Below, piece by piece: positions 8,684-15,153 of a DNA stretch of 16,968 nucleotides; the first letter of the stretch is position 1; each line of letters begins with the position of its first letter. The notes beneath the pieces were generated by a model. It searched no databases and was not told where the DNA came from. It saw nothing but the letters and a program-made list of their open reading frames with translations. The DNA is from Pseudomonadota bacterium. GTDB taxonomy: Bacteria; Pseudomonadota; Alphaproteobacteria; Rhizobiales; Xanthobacteraceae. Position numbers and translations under genes: made by a program. The DNA is taken from contig JAEYTJ010000052.1 in the NCBI GenBank assembly GCA_023434095.1, positions 1-16,968 on the forward strand, read 5' to 3'.

Positions 8684-8721
8684 AGTGCCGCGCGGAGCGG
8701 CATGTTTCTGCGCGCGGCACT
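8684..8721. repeat. Perfect 11-bp inverted repeat upstream of the NMT1-type operon
   Basis: The arms AGTGCCGCGCG (8684-8694) and CGCGCGGCACT (8711-8721) are exact reverse complements with a 16-nt spacer. A competing shorter hairpin, TGCCGC (8686-8691) with GCGGCA (8697-8702), shares the left arm, so the two structures exclude each other. The repeat lies 95 bases before the binding-protein ATG. It could be a dimeric operator or, if transcribed, a leader structure. Confidence 0.5.
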
Positions 8722-8768
8722 GGAGTGTCCGTTGTCGCACCTATCAGCGTCAGGGCTTGCACATAGGC

Positions 8769-8793
8769 GCGGCGGATTGATTGTTTCCGCCGC
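8769..8793. repeat. 8-bp stem-loop downstream of the orphan HTH gene
   Basis: GCGGCGGA (8769-8776) and TCCGCCGC (8786-8793) pair perfectly around a 9-nt AT-rich loop. It lies 60 bases beyond the stop of the HTH gene on the minus strand. No T-run follows, so it is a weak or factor-assisted terminator or an mRNA 3' stabiliser at best. Confidence 0.35.
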
Positions 8794-8848
8794 TCGGCGC
8801 GGACCATTCTGTCATTTTTGCCATTTGGCGCGCCCAAACAAGGGGCAG

Positions 8849-8948
8849 CGCGTCATCGCGAGACGCGGACCGAGGCGAAGCGCCCGACGACTGCTCCGCC
8901 ACAGCGCTCCGCGGCGAGGACCGAGGCGCGGCCCATCGCAAGATGGGC
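8849..8948. repeat. Repeat-rich 3' tail of the HTH gene (hairpins and direct repeat)
   Basis: Three small structures crowd into 100 bases: a stem CGCGTC/GACGCG (8849-8867) spanning the stop codon, a direct repeat GGACCGAGGCG at 8867-8877 and 8918-8928, and a perfect 7-bp hairpin GCCCATC-GCAA-GATGGGC (8931-8948). This looks more like an interspersed extragenic element than normal coding sequence. Confidence 0.4.
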
Positions 8949-9230
8949 GGTGCTGCCCGGATGGGACGAAGGCCGGCCATCCGTCGACGGGACATCGTGC
9001 AGCCGTTCGGACAGGTTGCTCACAAGGAGCCGCAGACGCAGGTTCTCCGCCTGCAGTTCCTTCATGCGCTCCACGGCGGGGACGCTCAGCCCGCCGACGC
9101 GCCGGCGCCAGCGATAGAAGGTGCGCAGCGACACTCCCGCGGTGCGGCAGATTTCGTCGACGGGAACGCCAGCGTCGGCCTCCCGGACAAGGTGGAGAAT
9201 CTCGGTGTCGGTGAACTGCGAGTGTCGCAT
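8853..9230 (-). CDS. Orphan IS3-OrfA-like helix-turn-helix protein (HTH_Tnp_1), no OrfB
   Basis: A 125-residue protein starting MRHSQFTDTEILHLVREADA, typical of IS3/IS911-family OrfA proteins. A helix-turn-helix covers about residues 6-45 (DEICRTAGVSLRTFYRWRRR). A Leu-rich coiled coil follows at about 52-78 (VERMKELQAENLRLRLLV), the usual dimerisation zipper. The last ~45 residues are Ser/Gly/Ala-rich and look unrelated to the family. The start has GGAGGA eight bases upstream. No OrfB integrase (DDE) frame follows, no terminal inverted repeats or target duplication were found, and the gene sits between two transport operons. It may be a transposon relic with an intact first gene or a co-opted DNA-binding regulator; the sequence does not decide between them. 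Confidence 0.72.
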   Translation of the reverse strand: MRHSQFTDTEILHLVREADAGVPVDEICRTAGVSLRTFYRWRRRVGGLSVPAVERMKELQAENLRLRLLVSNLSERLHDVPSTDGRPSSHPGSTAHLAMGRASVLAAERCGGAVVGRFASVRVSR

Positions 9231-9289
9231 CGGATCGGTCCTCCGGTATCGTTGACGGATCAGATGGCGGTCCGGCTTCCTTTCCAACG

Positions 9290-9303
9290 GGCAGGGCCCT
9301 GCC
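9290..9303. repeat. 14-bp perfect palindrome
   Basis: GGCAGGGCCCTGCC is exactly self-complementary, 60 bases upstream of the HTH gene start. It could be an autoregulatory site for a dimeric DNA-binding protein, but high GC content makes chance palindromes more likely. Confidence 0.3.
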
Positions 9304-9363
9304 GGGAGACGATGACGCGCGGCGACCGCCAGCCGCACATCTCCTGAGCATGCGCTTAATATG

Positions 9364-9375
9364 GGCACCACTATA
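9364..9375 (-). promoter_or_regulatory. Possible -10 region of the orphan HTH gene
   Basis: On the minus strand this reads TATAGTGGTGCC, with the hexamer TATAGT at 9375-9370, about 140 bases upstream of the HTH start. A weak -35, TTTATC, lies 16 bp further upstream (9397-9392). The same 12-mer is found before the RND operon at 3136-3147. Confidence 0.3.
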
Positions 9376-9516
9376 GCCGATCCCTCGCCGGGATAAATGG
9401 CCGAGTGAGGCCGGCCGCGGCGCGAGGGCCGGCGCCGCCCCGGCGCGGGATGCTGGCACGGCCGGGCTTTGGCGCCGCCGGTCACGCCCCCGATGCCGGG
9501 CCGGCCGTTCGGGGCG

Positions 9517-9536
9517 TTCTGGCAATCCTGCCAGAA
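9517..9536. promoter_or_regulatory. Palindromic operator candidate upstream of urtA
   Basis: TTCTGGCA (9517-9524), spacer ATCC, TGCCAGAA (9529-9536) is an exact 8-bp inverted repeat with a 4-nt centre. This is the spacing expected for a dimeric helix-turn-helix regulator. It lies about 122 bases before the urtA ATG and about 50 bases upstream of the TATATG hexamer, a position suited to an activator. Confidence 0.45.
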
Positions 9537-9657
9537 TGGCGGCGGGCAGGCGGCCGCTGCCGCGCCATTGGGCAGGGCTGAACATTATATGAAGTTGCGC
9601 CATCGCGGCCGGACACCAGAATTCGCGGCATCTTCCGAACCCCCAGAGGTGTCGTCC

Positions 9658-10911
9658 ATGGTCAAGTTCACGCGACGTTCCTTCCTGCAGACGAGCGGTC
9701 TTGCCGCCGCCGGGCTGGCCTCTCCCCTCGCCGTGCCGGCCTATCTGCGCAGCGCGCAGGCGCAGTCCGGCCCGGTGAAGCTCGGCTGCCTGTTCTCGTC
9801 CTCCGGCACCATGGCCAATCTGGAAGGCCGGCTGAACTACGTGGTGAAGATGGCCGCCGACGAGATCAACGCCAAGGGCGGCGTGAACGGCCGGACGGTC
9901 GAGGTGCTGGTGTCCGACCCCGCGTCCGACTGGCCGCTCTACGCCCAGAGCGCGAAGCAGATGCTGCAGCAGGAAAAGGTCGCCGCGTTGTTCGGCTGCT
10001 GGACCTCGGTGTCGCGCAAGACCGTGCTGCCGGTGGTCGAGCAGGAAAACGGGCTTCTCTACTACCCCCTGCATTTCGAGGGCGACGAGAATTCCAAGAA
10101 CGTCGTCTACGTGAACTCGCCGCCCGCCAGCTCGGTGCTGCCGGCGGTGGATTACCTGATGAGCGACGACGGCGTCTCCGCCAAGCGCTTCTTCATGCTG
10201 GGCTCGGACTATGTCTGGCCGCGCACCATCAACAAGCAGCTCAAGGGCTACTGGAAGTCCAAGGGCATCCCGGAGAGCGCGTGGAAGGAGGAGTATGTCC
10301 CCTTCGGCTTCTCCAACTTCCAGACGCTGGTCAACCAGATCCGAGCCTTCGCCGACGAGGGCGGCGGCCAGCCGGTGGTCGTCCTGACCGTGGTCGGCAA
10401 CTCGATCCCGGATTTCATGCGCGAATTCGCCAATCAGGGCATCCTCGCCACCGACATTCCGGTGCTCGGCCTCGACATGGTGGAGGCCGATCTCGAAGGG
10501 CTCGACACGTCGAAGCTCGTCGGCCACCTGAATTGCTGGGCCTATCTGCAGAACGCCAAGGGGCCGGCCAACGAGGCCTTCCTGAAGAACTGGGCGGACT
10601 ATGTGAAGGCCAAGAACGTGCCCTTCAGCCCGACCGTCTCCATCGACCCGATGGTGTCGGCCTATGACGGCTTGCACCTGTGGGCGATGGCGGCCCAGAA
10701 GGCGGGTTCCTTCGACGTGCCGGAGGTGAGCAAGGCGTTCGCTGGCCTCAGCTTCGACTGCCCGTCGGGCTACAAGATCGCGATGACCGACGAGAATAAC
10801 TACGTCTCGCGCGGCGTGTTCATCGGCTCGGTCAACGACAAGCAGGGCTTCGACATCCTCTGGCAGTCGAAGGACACGCCCAAGCCCGTGCCCTTCAGCC
10901 CCTATGGCTGA
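9658..10911 (+). CDS. urtA: Tat-exported urea/short-chain-amide ABC substrate-binding protein (UrtA/FmdD family)
   Basis: A 417-residue periplasmic binding protein of the branched-chain amino acid/amide (HAAT) class. A twin-arginine signal TRRSFLQTSGL (Arg6-Arg7) ends with a likely cut after AQA at about residue 35. The mature part shows the UrtA-type features SGTMANLEGRL near 49, EINAKGGVNGR, the LFGCWTSVSRKTVLPVVE region, YYPLHFEGDENSKNV, and the SDYVWPRTINK block. The ATG has AGAGGTG seven bases upstream; an open frame reaching back to 9469 lacks a sensible signal. It heads an operon with two permeases, two ATPases and an amidase. UrtA binds urea, whereas the related FmdD serves formamide/acetamide uptake in methylotrophs. 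The amidase at the operon end favours amides, so the symbol marks the family rather than a proven substrate. Confidence 0.88.
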   Translation: MVKFTRRSFLQTSGLAAAGLASPLAVPAYLRSAQAQSGPVKLGCLFSSSGTMANLEGRLNYVVKMAADEINAKGGVNGRTVEVLVSDPASDWPLYAQSAKQMLQQEKVAALFGCWTSVSRKTVLPVVEQENGLLYYPLHFEGDENSKNVVYVNSPPASSVLPAVDYLMSDDGVSAKRFFMLGSDYVWPRTINKQLKGYWKSKGIPESAWKEEYVPFGFSNFQTLVNQIRAFADEGGGQPVVVLTVVGNSIPDFMREFANQGILATDIPVLGLDMVEADLEGLDTSKLVGHLNCWAYLQNAKGPANEAFLKNWADYVKAKNVPFSPTVSIDPMVSAYDGLHLWAMAAQKAGSFDVPEVSKAFAGLSFDCPSGYKIAMTDENNYVSRGVFIGSVNDKQGFDILWQSKDTPKPVPFSPYG

Positions 10912-10937
10912 GGCGGGCCGCGTCCTGCCAACTCACC

Positions 10938-10967
10938 CCGCCCCCGGAACGGGATTCCGGCGGGCGG
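10938..10967 (+). repeat. Strong stem-loop in the urtA-urtB intergenic gap
   Basis: CCGCCC+CCGGAA (10938-10949) pairs with TTCCGG (10955-10960) and GGGCGG (10962-10967) around a CGGGA loop. This gives 12 base pairs with one bulged C. It starts 26 bases after the urtA stop, and no T-run follows, so it is not a classical terminator. It is likely to protect the urtA 3' end or partly attenuate read-through, raising binding protein relative to membrane parts. Confidence 0.5.
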
Positions 10968-11001
10968 CGCCCGCGTCGAGGGCGGCCTTCCGAAGTTCGT
11001 G

Positions 11002-12609
11002 ATGAAGCACCTGTTCCTGCCCCTTCTCCTCCTCGGCCTTCTCGCAGCGCCCGGCCTGGCGCGGGCGGCGGCGCTCGATCGCGGCGCCGTCATCGCCGGC
11101 CTGTGCGGCAGCCCCGCCCAGACGGGCGAGGCGGCGAGCCTGCTGATCGCCACGGCCGCCTCCGACCGCGACGCCGACCGCGCCTGGGCCGCGCCCCTGC
11201 CGCGCGCGCTGCTCGACCGTTCGCTGGCCTGCGACGAGGCCGGTGCGGTGCTCGCCGACGGGGGGCTCGACGCGGCCACCCGGACGCCGCGCGCCGTGGC
11301 GGGCAGCGACCGCAGCCCGGTGCTCAGCCTGAAGAACCGCGCCTTGGTGGAACTCGCCGATGCCGCGCTCAGCCTGCGCAGTGCTCCCGCCGTGCCCGCC
11401 CGCGCCGCGGCGCTGCGCACGCTGGAGCGACGGCCCGCGACCATTCCCGAGGGATTGCTCGACGCTGCCGCCGCGACCGAGCCCGACCCCGCGCTGAAGG
11501 CGCAGATCGAAAACCTGGCGCAGACGGCGGCGCTCAACGCCGCCGATCCCGTCATCCGCATCCGGGCGCTGGCGCGCATCGCCGAGACGCCGAGCCGGCG
11601 CGCGCTCACCCAGGTCAGCGCGCTGACGCAGGACCCGGCCTATGCGGCGAATCCCGATTTCCGCATGGCGGTGGACGACGCCACCCGCCGGATCGAGCGC
11701 GGCATCGCGATGGGGGACACGCTGGCGACGCTCTATAACGGGCTGAGCTTCGCCTCCATCCTGTTCATGGCGGCGATCGGCCTCGCCATCATTTTCGGGC
11801 TCATGGGCGTGATCAACCTCGCGCAGGGCGAGCTGATCATGATCGGCGCCTATGTCACCTGGCTGGTGCAGCAGGGGCTGCGCGCCCTCGCTCCCGGCCT
11901 GCTCGACTGGTACCTCGTGCTTGCCATTCCCGTAGCCTTCCTGGTGACGGCGGCCATCGGCATTGCGCTGGAGGCGACCCTGCTCCGGCATCTCTACAAG
12001 CGCCCGCTCATGAGCCTGCTCGCCACCTGGGCGGTGAGCCTGTTCCTGATGAACCTCGTGCGGGTGGTGTTCGGCACGCAGAACCTGCAGTTCGAGACGC
12101 CCTTCTATGTGTCCGGGGGCGTGCCGGTGATCGGCGACTTCATCTTCACCTGGAACCGCATGTTCGCCATCGCCTTCGCCGCGGTGACGCTGGCGCTCAC
12201 CTGGGCCGTCGTGCGGCGGACGCCGCTTGGCCTCAACATCCGCGCGGTGACGCAGAATCGCGACATGGCGGCGTGCATCGGCATTCCCACCCGCCGGGTG
12301 GACATGATGGCCTTCGGGCTGGGCTCGGGGCTCGCCGGCTTGGCCGGGCTGGCTCTTTCGCCGATCTATTCGGTGAACCCGCAGATGGGGCAGAACTTCA
12401 TCATCGACAGCTTCATGGTCGTCGTTCTCGGCGGTGTCGGCACCATCGCCGGCACGGTGGTCGCCGCGCTCGGCATCGGCCAGATCAACGTGCTGATCGA
12501 ACCGCTCTGGGGCGCGGTGGCGGCGAAGGTCATCGTGCTGCTGATGATCATCGGCTTCCTGCAATGGCGTCCCGAAGGGCTCTTCGCCGTGAAGGGGCGC
12601 CGCAAATGA
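11002..12609 (+). CDS. urtB: Urea/amide ABC transporter permease UrtB (FmdE-type) with N-terminal periplasmic domain
   Basis: A 535-residue inner-membrane permease, one of the two different channel subunits of the importer. It has a signal-like hydrophobic N-terminus (to about residue 23), an Ala-rich helical periplasmic domain at about 25-225, and then a LivH-type membrane domain. That domain opens with LATLYNGLSFASILFMAAIGLA and contains FGLMGVINLAQGELIMIGAY; NLAQGE is typical of this permease class. The long N-terminal extension is normal for UrtB and absent from LivH. The start is GTG (10999) or the adjacent ATG (11002); I chose ATG because no ribosome binding site separates them. Its stop overlaps urtC by four bases (ATGA). 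The 90-bp gap to urtA contains a stem-loop. Confidence 0.9.
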   Translation: MKHLFLPLLLLGLLAAPGLARAAALDRGAVIAGLCGSPAQTGEAASLLIATAASDRDADRAWAAPLPRALLDRSLACDEAGAVLADGGLDAATRTPRAVAGSDRSPVLSLKNRALVELADAALSLRSAPAVPARAAALRTLERRPATIPEGLLDAAAATEPDPALKAQIENLAQTAALNAADPVIRIRALARIAETPSRRALTQVSALTQDPAYAANPDFRMAVDDATRRIERGIAMGDTLATLYNGLSFASILFMAAIGLAIIFGLMGVINLAQGELIMIGAYVTWLVQQGLRALAPGLLDWYLVLAIPVAFLVTAAIGIALEATLLRHLYKRPLMSLLATWAVSLFLMNLVRVVFGTQNLQFETPFYVSGGVPVIGDFIFTWNRMFAIAFAAVTLALTWAVVRRTPLGLNIRAVTQNRDMAACIGIPTRRVDMMAFGLGSGLAGLAGLALSPIYSVNPQMGQNFIIDSFMVVVLGGVGTIAGTVVAALGIGQINVLIEPLWGAVAAKVIVLLMIIGFLQWRPEGLFAVKGRRK

Positions 12610-13703
12610 CCGGCCTGAACGCGGATCGCTCCTTCACCCTGCTCGTGCTCGCGCTGCTCGCCGTGGCCATCGCGATGCCGTCCCTGTCCGGCTCCCCGAT
12701 GGAGCTGTCGCGCTACCTCACCAACGCCATCGGGCAGCTCGCGGCCTTTGCGGTGCTCGCCCTCTCGCTCGACCTGATCTGGGGCTATCTCGGCATCCTC
12801 TCGCTCGGCCACGGCCTGTTCTTCGCCATCGGCGGCTATGTGATGGCGATGTACCTGCTCAAGCATTCCTTCGTGGTGACGGGCACGGTGCCCGACTTCC
12901 TCCAGTTCATGGGCTGGAAGGAGTTTCCGCTCTACTGGGCCGGTTTCGAGTTCTTCCCCTATGCGCTCGCCATGGCGGTGCTGGTCACGCTGCTGATTTC
13001 CGGCGTGTTCGGCTATGTCTCCTTCCGCTCGCGCGTCGGGGGCGTCTATTTCGCGATCATCACCCAGGCGCTGGTCTATGTCGCCATGCTGCTGATGTTC
13101 CGCAACGACACCGGTTTCGGCGGCAATAACGGGATGACCGGCTTTTCCGTGCTGTTCGGGTGGCCGATGGGCACCAGCGGGATGATCACCGCGCTGGCCG
13201 TCGCCTCGCTCCTCGTCCTCGTCGCGGTGCTGGCGCTGTGCCGCCGGCTGGTCGGCTCGCGCTTCGGCGCGCTGATGCTGGCGACGCGGGACGACGAGAC
13301 CCGGCTGCGCACGCTCGGCTACGAGACGCTGCGGCTGAAGCTCATCGTCTGGTGCCTTTCCGCGCTCATCGCCGTGGTCGCCGGCATGCTCTACGTGCCG
13401 CAGGTCGGCATCATCAATCCCCGCCTGCTGTCGCCCGAACTGTCGCTGGAGATCGCGGTCTGGGTGGCAATCGGCGGACGCGGCCATCTCGTCGGCGCGG
13501 TGATCGGCGCGCTTCTGGTCAACGCGGTGAAGTTCTGGCTGTCCTTCGCCGCGCCGGATGTCTGGCCGTTCATCCTCTCCGGCCTCATCGTCCTCGTGGT
13601 GCTGGTTTTCCCCAATGGTTTGATTGATCTCGCCAGGCTCAAGCTGGTCCGGCCCATGGGCGCCAGGCGCATGGCGTCCGAGCTGGAGGAGGCCCGCCCA
13701 TGA
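12606..13703 (+). CDS. urtC: Urea/amide ABC transporter permease UrtC (FmdF-type)
   Basis: A 365-residue LivM-type permease, partner of UrtB in the membrane. About eight to ten hydrophobic segments are visible. They include the class mark LDLIWGYLGILSLGHGLFFAIGGY (NxxWGxxGxxSLGH pattern) near residues 55-79, a GFGGNNGMTGF loop, and the cytoplasmic coupling region RFGALMLATRDDETRLRTLGY that contacts the ATPases. The ATG lies inside the urtB stop (ATGA, four-base overlap) and its own stop overlaps urtD in the same way, so the three genes are translationally coupled. Its length matches the usual UrtC; nothing is missing. Confidence 0.91.
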   Translation: MTGLNADRSFTLLVLALLAVAIAMPSLSGSPMELSRYLTNAIGQLAAFAVLALSLDLIWGYLGILSLGHGLFFAIGGYVMAMYLLKHSFVVTGTVPDFLQFMGWKEFPLYWAGFEFFPYALAMAVLVTLLISGVFGYVSFRSRVGGVYFAIITQALVYVAMLLMFRNDTGFGGNNGMTGFSVLFGWPMGTSGMITALAVASLLVLVAVLALCRRLVGSRFGALMLATRDDETRLRTLGYETLRLKLIVWCLSALIAVVAGMLYVPQVGIINPRLLSPELSLEIAVWVAIGGRGHLVGAVIGALLVNAVKFWLSFAAPDVWPFILSGLIVLVVLVFPNGLIDLARLKLVRPMGARRMASELEEARP

Positions 13704-14428
13704 GCCTCACCGCGCTGCTGGTCGATGGCCTCACCGTCCGCTTCGGCAGCTTCCGCGCCATAGACGACCTCTCGCTCGCCATCGACTATGGCGAGGTGCG
13801 CGCCATCATCGGTCCCAACGGGGCCGGCAAGACCACTTTGCTCGACGTGGTTTCCGGCATCACCCGACCCCGGCAGGGACGTGTGTTGTTCGACGGCGCC
13901 CGCGACATCACCGGCGAGAGCGAGGCGGCAATCGCCCGCGCCGGCATCCGCCGCAAGTTCCAGAAGCCCAGCGTGTTCGACGGGCTCAGCGTGCGCCAGC
14001 ACATCGCCATCGGCGCGGATGTCGGCTTCCGGTCCCGGCTCGACGCGCCGATGCTGGAGGACCGCATCGGCGACGTGCTGGAGACGGTTGGCCTGGCCGA
14101 CCAGGCCGCACGTCCTGCCGGCGAACTGAGCCACGGGCAGAAGCAGTGGCTGGAAATCGGCATGGTGATGGCCTCCGACCCCAAGGTGCTGATGCTCGAC
14201 GAGCCGGTGGCCGGCCTCACCGACGAGGAGACGGAGCGCACGGCCCGTCTCGTGCGCGCGCTCGTCCGGCCGGACCGCGCCATCATCGTCGTCGAGCACG
14301 ACATGGATTTCGTCGAGCGCATCGCGGACAAGGTGACCGTTCTCCATGAGGGGCGGACGCTGTTCGAGGGGCCGATGGACAAGGTCCGCGCCGATGCGGC
14401 GGTGATCGACGTGTATCTGGGGCGCTGA
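13700..14428 (+). CDS. urtD: Urea/amide ABC transporter ATPase UrtD
   Basis: A 242-residue cytoplasmic LivG-type ATPase. Motifs: Walker A GPNGAGKTT (38-46), Q-loop Gln88, a variant signature LSHGQKQWLEIGM (143-155), Walker B VLMLDEPVAGL (163-173) and H-loop VEHDMDFV with His200. The His in LSHGQ and the DEPVAGLTDEET stretch are typical of UrtD and separate it from general LivG. It overlaps urtC by four bases, with GGAGGAGG just upstream of the ATG. It pairs with UrtE as the two non-identical motor subunits of the importer. Confidence 0.92.
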   Translation: MSLTALLVDGLTVRFGSFRAIDDLSLAIDYGEVRAIIGPNGAGKTTLLDVVSGITRPRQGRVLFDGARDITGESEAAIARAGIRRKFQKPSVFDGLSVRQHIAIGADVGFRSRLDAPMLEDRIGDVLETVGLADQAARPAGELSHGQKQWLEIGMVMASDPKVLMLDEPVAGLTDEETERTARLVRALVRPDRAIIVVEHDMDFVERIADKVTVLHEGRTLFEGPMDKVRADAAVIDVYLGR

Positions 14429-14430
14429 TC

Positions 14431-15123
14431 ATGGAGTTCCGCGTCGAGGCCCTCGATCAGCATTATGGCTCCGCGCAGGTCCTGCGCCATGTCGACATCG
14501 AGATCGCTCCGGGCGAGTGTCTGGCGGTGCTCGGCCGCAACGGCGCCGGCAAGAGCACGCTGCTGAAATGCGTGATGGGCCTCCTCTCGCCCAGCGCCGG
14601 CCGGGTTTTGATCGACGGGGTCGACGCCAGATCGTGGTCGCCCAACCGCCGCTCGCGCGCGGGTCTCGCCTATGTGCCACAGGGCCGCGAGATTTTTGCC
14701 GAACTGACGGTGGGCGAGAACATCGAGGCGGCGGCCCGGGCGCACGGGACCTATGGCCGTGCCGCGATGGAGGAGGCGGTCGACCCGTTCCCGATCCTGA
14801 GGGAAATGTGGAAGCGGCCGGGCGGCGCGCTGTCGGGCGGGCAGCAGCAGCAGCTCGCCATCGCACGGGCGCTGGTCACCCAGCCGAAGCTTCTCATTCT
14901 TGACGAGCCCACCGAGGGCATTCAGCCCAACATCGTCGCCCTGATCGGCGAGGTGCTGCGTTCGCTGAAGGGGCGCATGTCGATTCTGCTGGTCGAGCAG
15001 TATCTCGACTTCGCGATCGAGACCGCCGACAGCTTCGCCATCCTTTCCCGCGGCGCGGTCGTCGAGACCGGCCGTGCCGCCGCGATGAGCCGGGAGCATC
15101 TGACCCGCTTCATCGCCGTCTGA
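14431..15123 (+). CDS. urtE: Urea/amide ABC transporter ATPase UrtE
   Basis: A 230-residue LivF-type ATPase, second motor subunit. Motifs: Walker A GRNGAGKST (35-43), Q-loop Gln84, signature LSGGQQQQLAIARAL (134-148), and Walker B LLILDEPTEGIQPNIV (154-169), in which DEPTEGIQPNIV is a hallmark of UrtE. At the H-loop position the sequence reads LLVEQYLDFA, with Gln190 instead of His, as is usual in LivF/UrtE proteins; this is a family trait and not damage. It starts two bases after the urtD stop and ends 30 bases before the amidase gene. Confidence 0.92.
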   Translation: MEFRVEALDQHYGSAQVLRHVDIEIAPGECLAVLGRNGAGKSTLLKCVMGLLSPSAGRVLIDGVDARSWSPNRRSRAGLAYVPQGREIFAELTVGENIEAAARAHGTYGRAAMEEAVDPFPILREMWKRPGGALSGGQQQQLAIARALVTQPKLLILDEPTEGIQPNIVALIGEVLRSLKGRMSILLVEQYLDFAIETADSFAILSRGAVVETGRAAAMSREHLTRFIAV

Positions 15124-15153
15124 CCCTTACCCCATCCGCAGCTGGAGTTCGCC

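Larger units (their letters stand above)
9231..9657. other. Divergent intergenic region between HTH gene and urtA
   Basis: This 427-bp stretch contains no gene I can support; open frames crossing it lack ribosome binding sites and family features. It holds the palindromes at 9290-9303 and 9517-9536, a minus-strand -10-like site at 9370-9375, and a plus-strand TATATG at 9586-9591. TATATG may be the -10 of the urt operon, though no -35 is recognisable at normal spacing. The 9410-9510 part is extremely GC-rich. Confidence 0.6.

Noticed and set aside
9231..9320. Guanidine-I (ykkC) riboswitch-like blocks: GGTCCG, ACGGG and GCCGGGAGA on the plus strand
   Set aside because: The invariant CUAGGGUUCCG-type segment and the AAAAGC stretch are missing, the spacing is wrong, and urtA is 330 bases downstream. 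A covariance-model scan would settle it.
9453..9472. Sigma-54 promoter-like TGGCACGGCCGGGCT upstream of urtA
   Set aside because: The GG and GC elements are separated by nine bases instead of ten, and the TTGC block is absent.
8853..9485. Longer 210-residue version of the HTH protein
   Set aside because: The extra N-terminus is Arg/Pro-rich without family similarity; the ATG at 9230 has GGAGGA upstream and begins exactly where OrfA proteins begin.
8812..10677. Minus-strand open frame of 621 codons across urtA and the intergenic region
   Set aside because: Antisense to the clear UrtA family gene, with low-complexity composition, no family motif and no ribosome binding site.
14997..15003. Missing H-loop histidine in UrtE as possible inactivation
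   Set aside because: Gln at this place (VEQ) is the normal state in LivF/UrtE ATPases.
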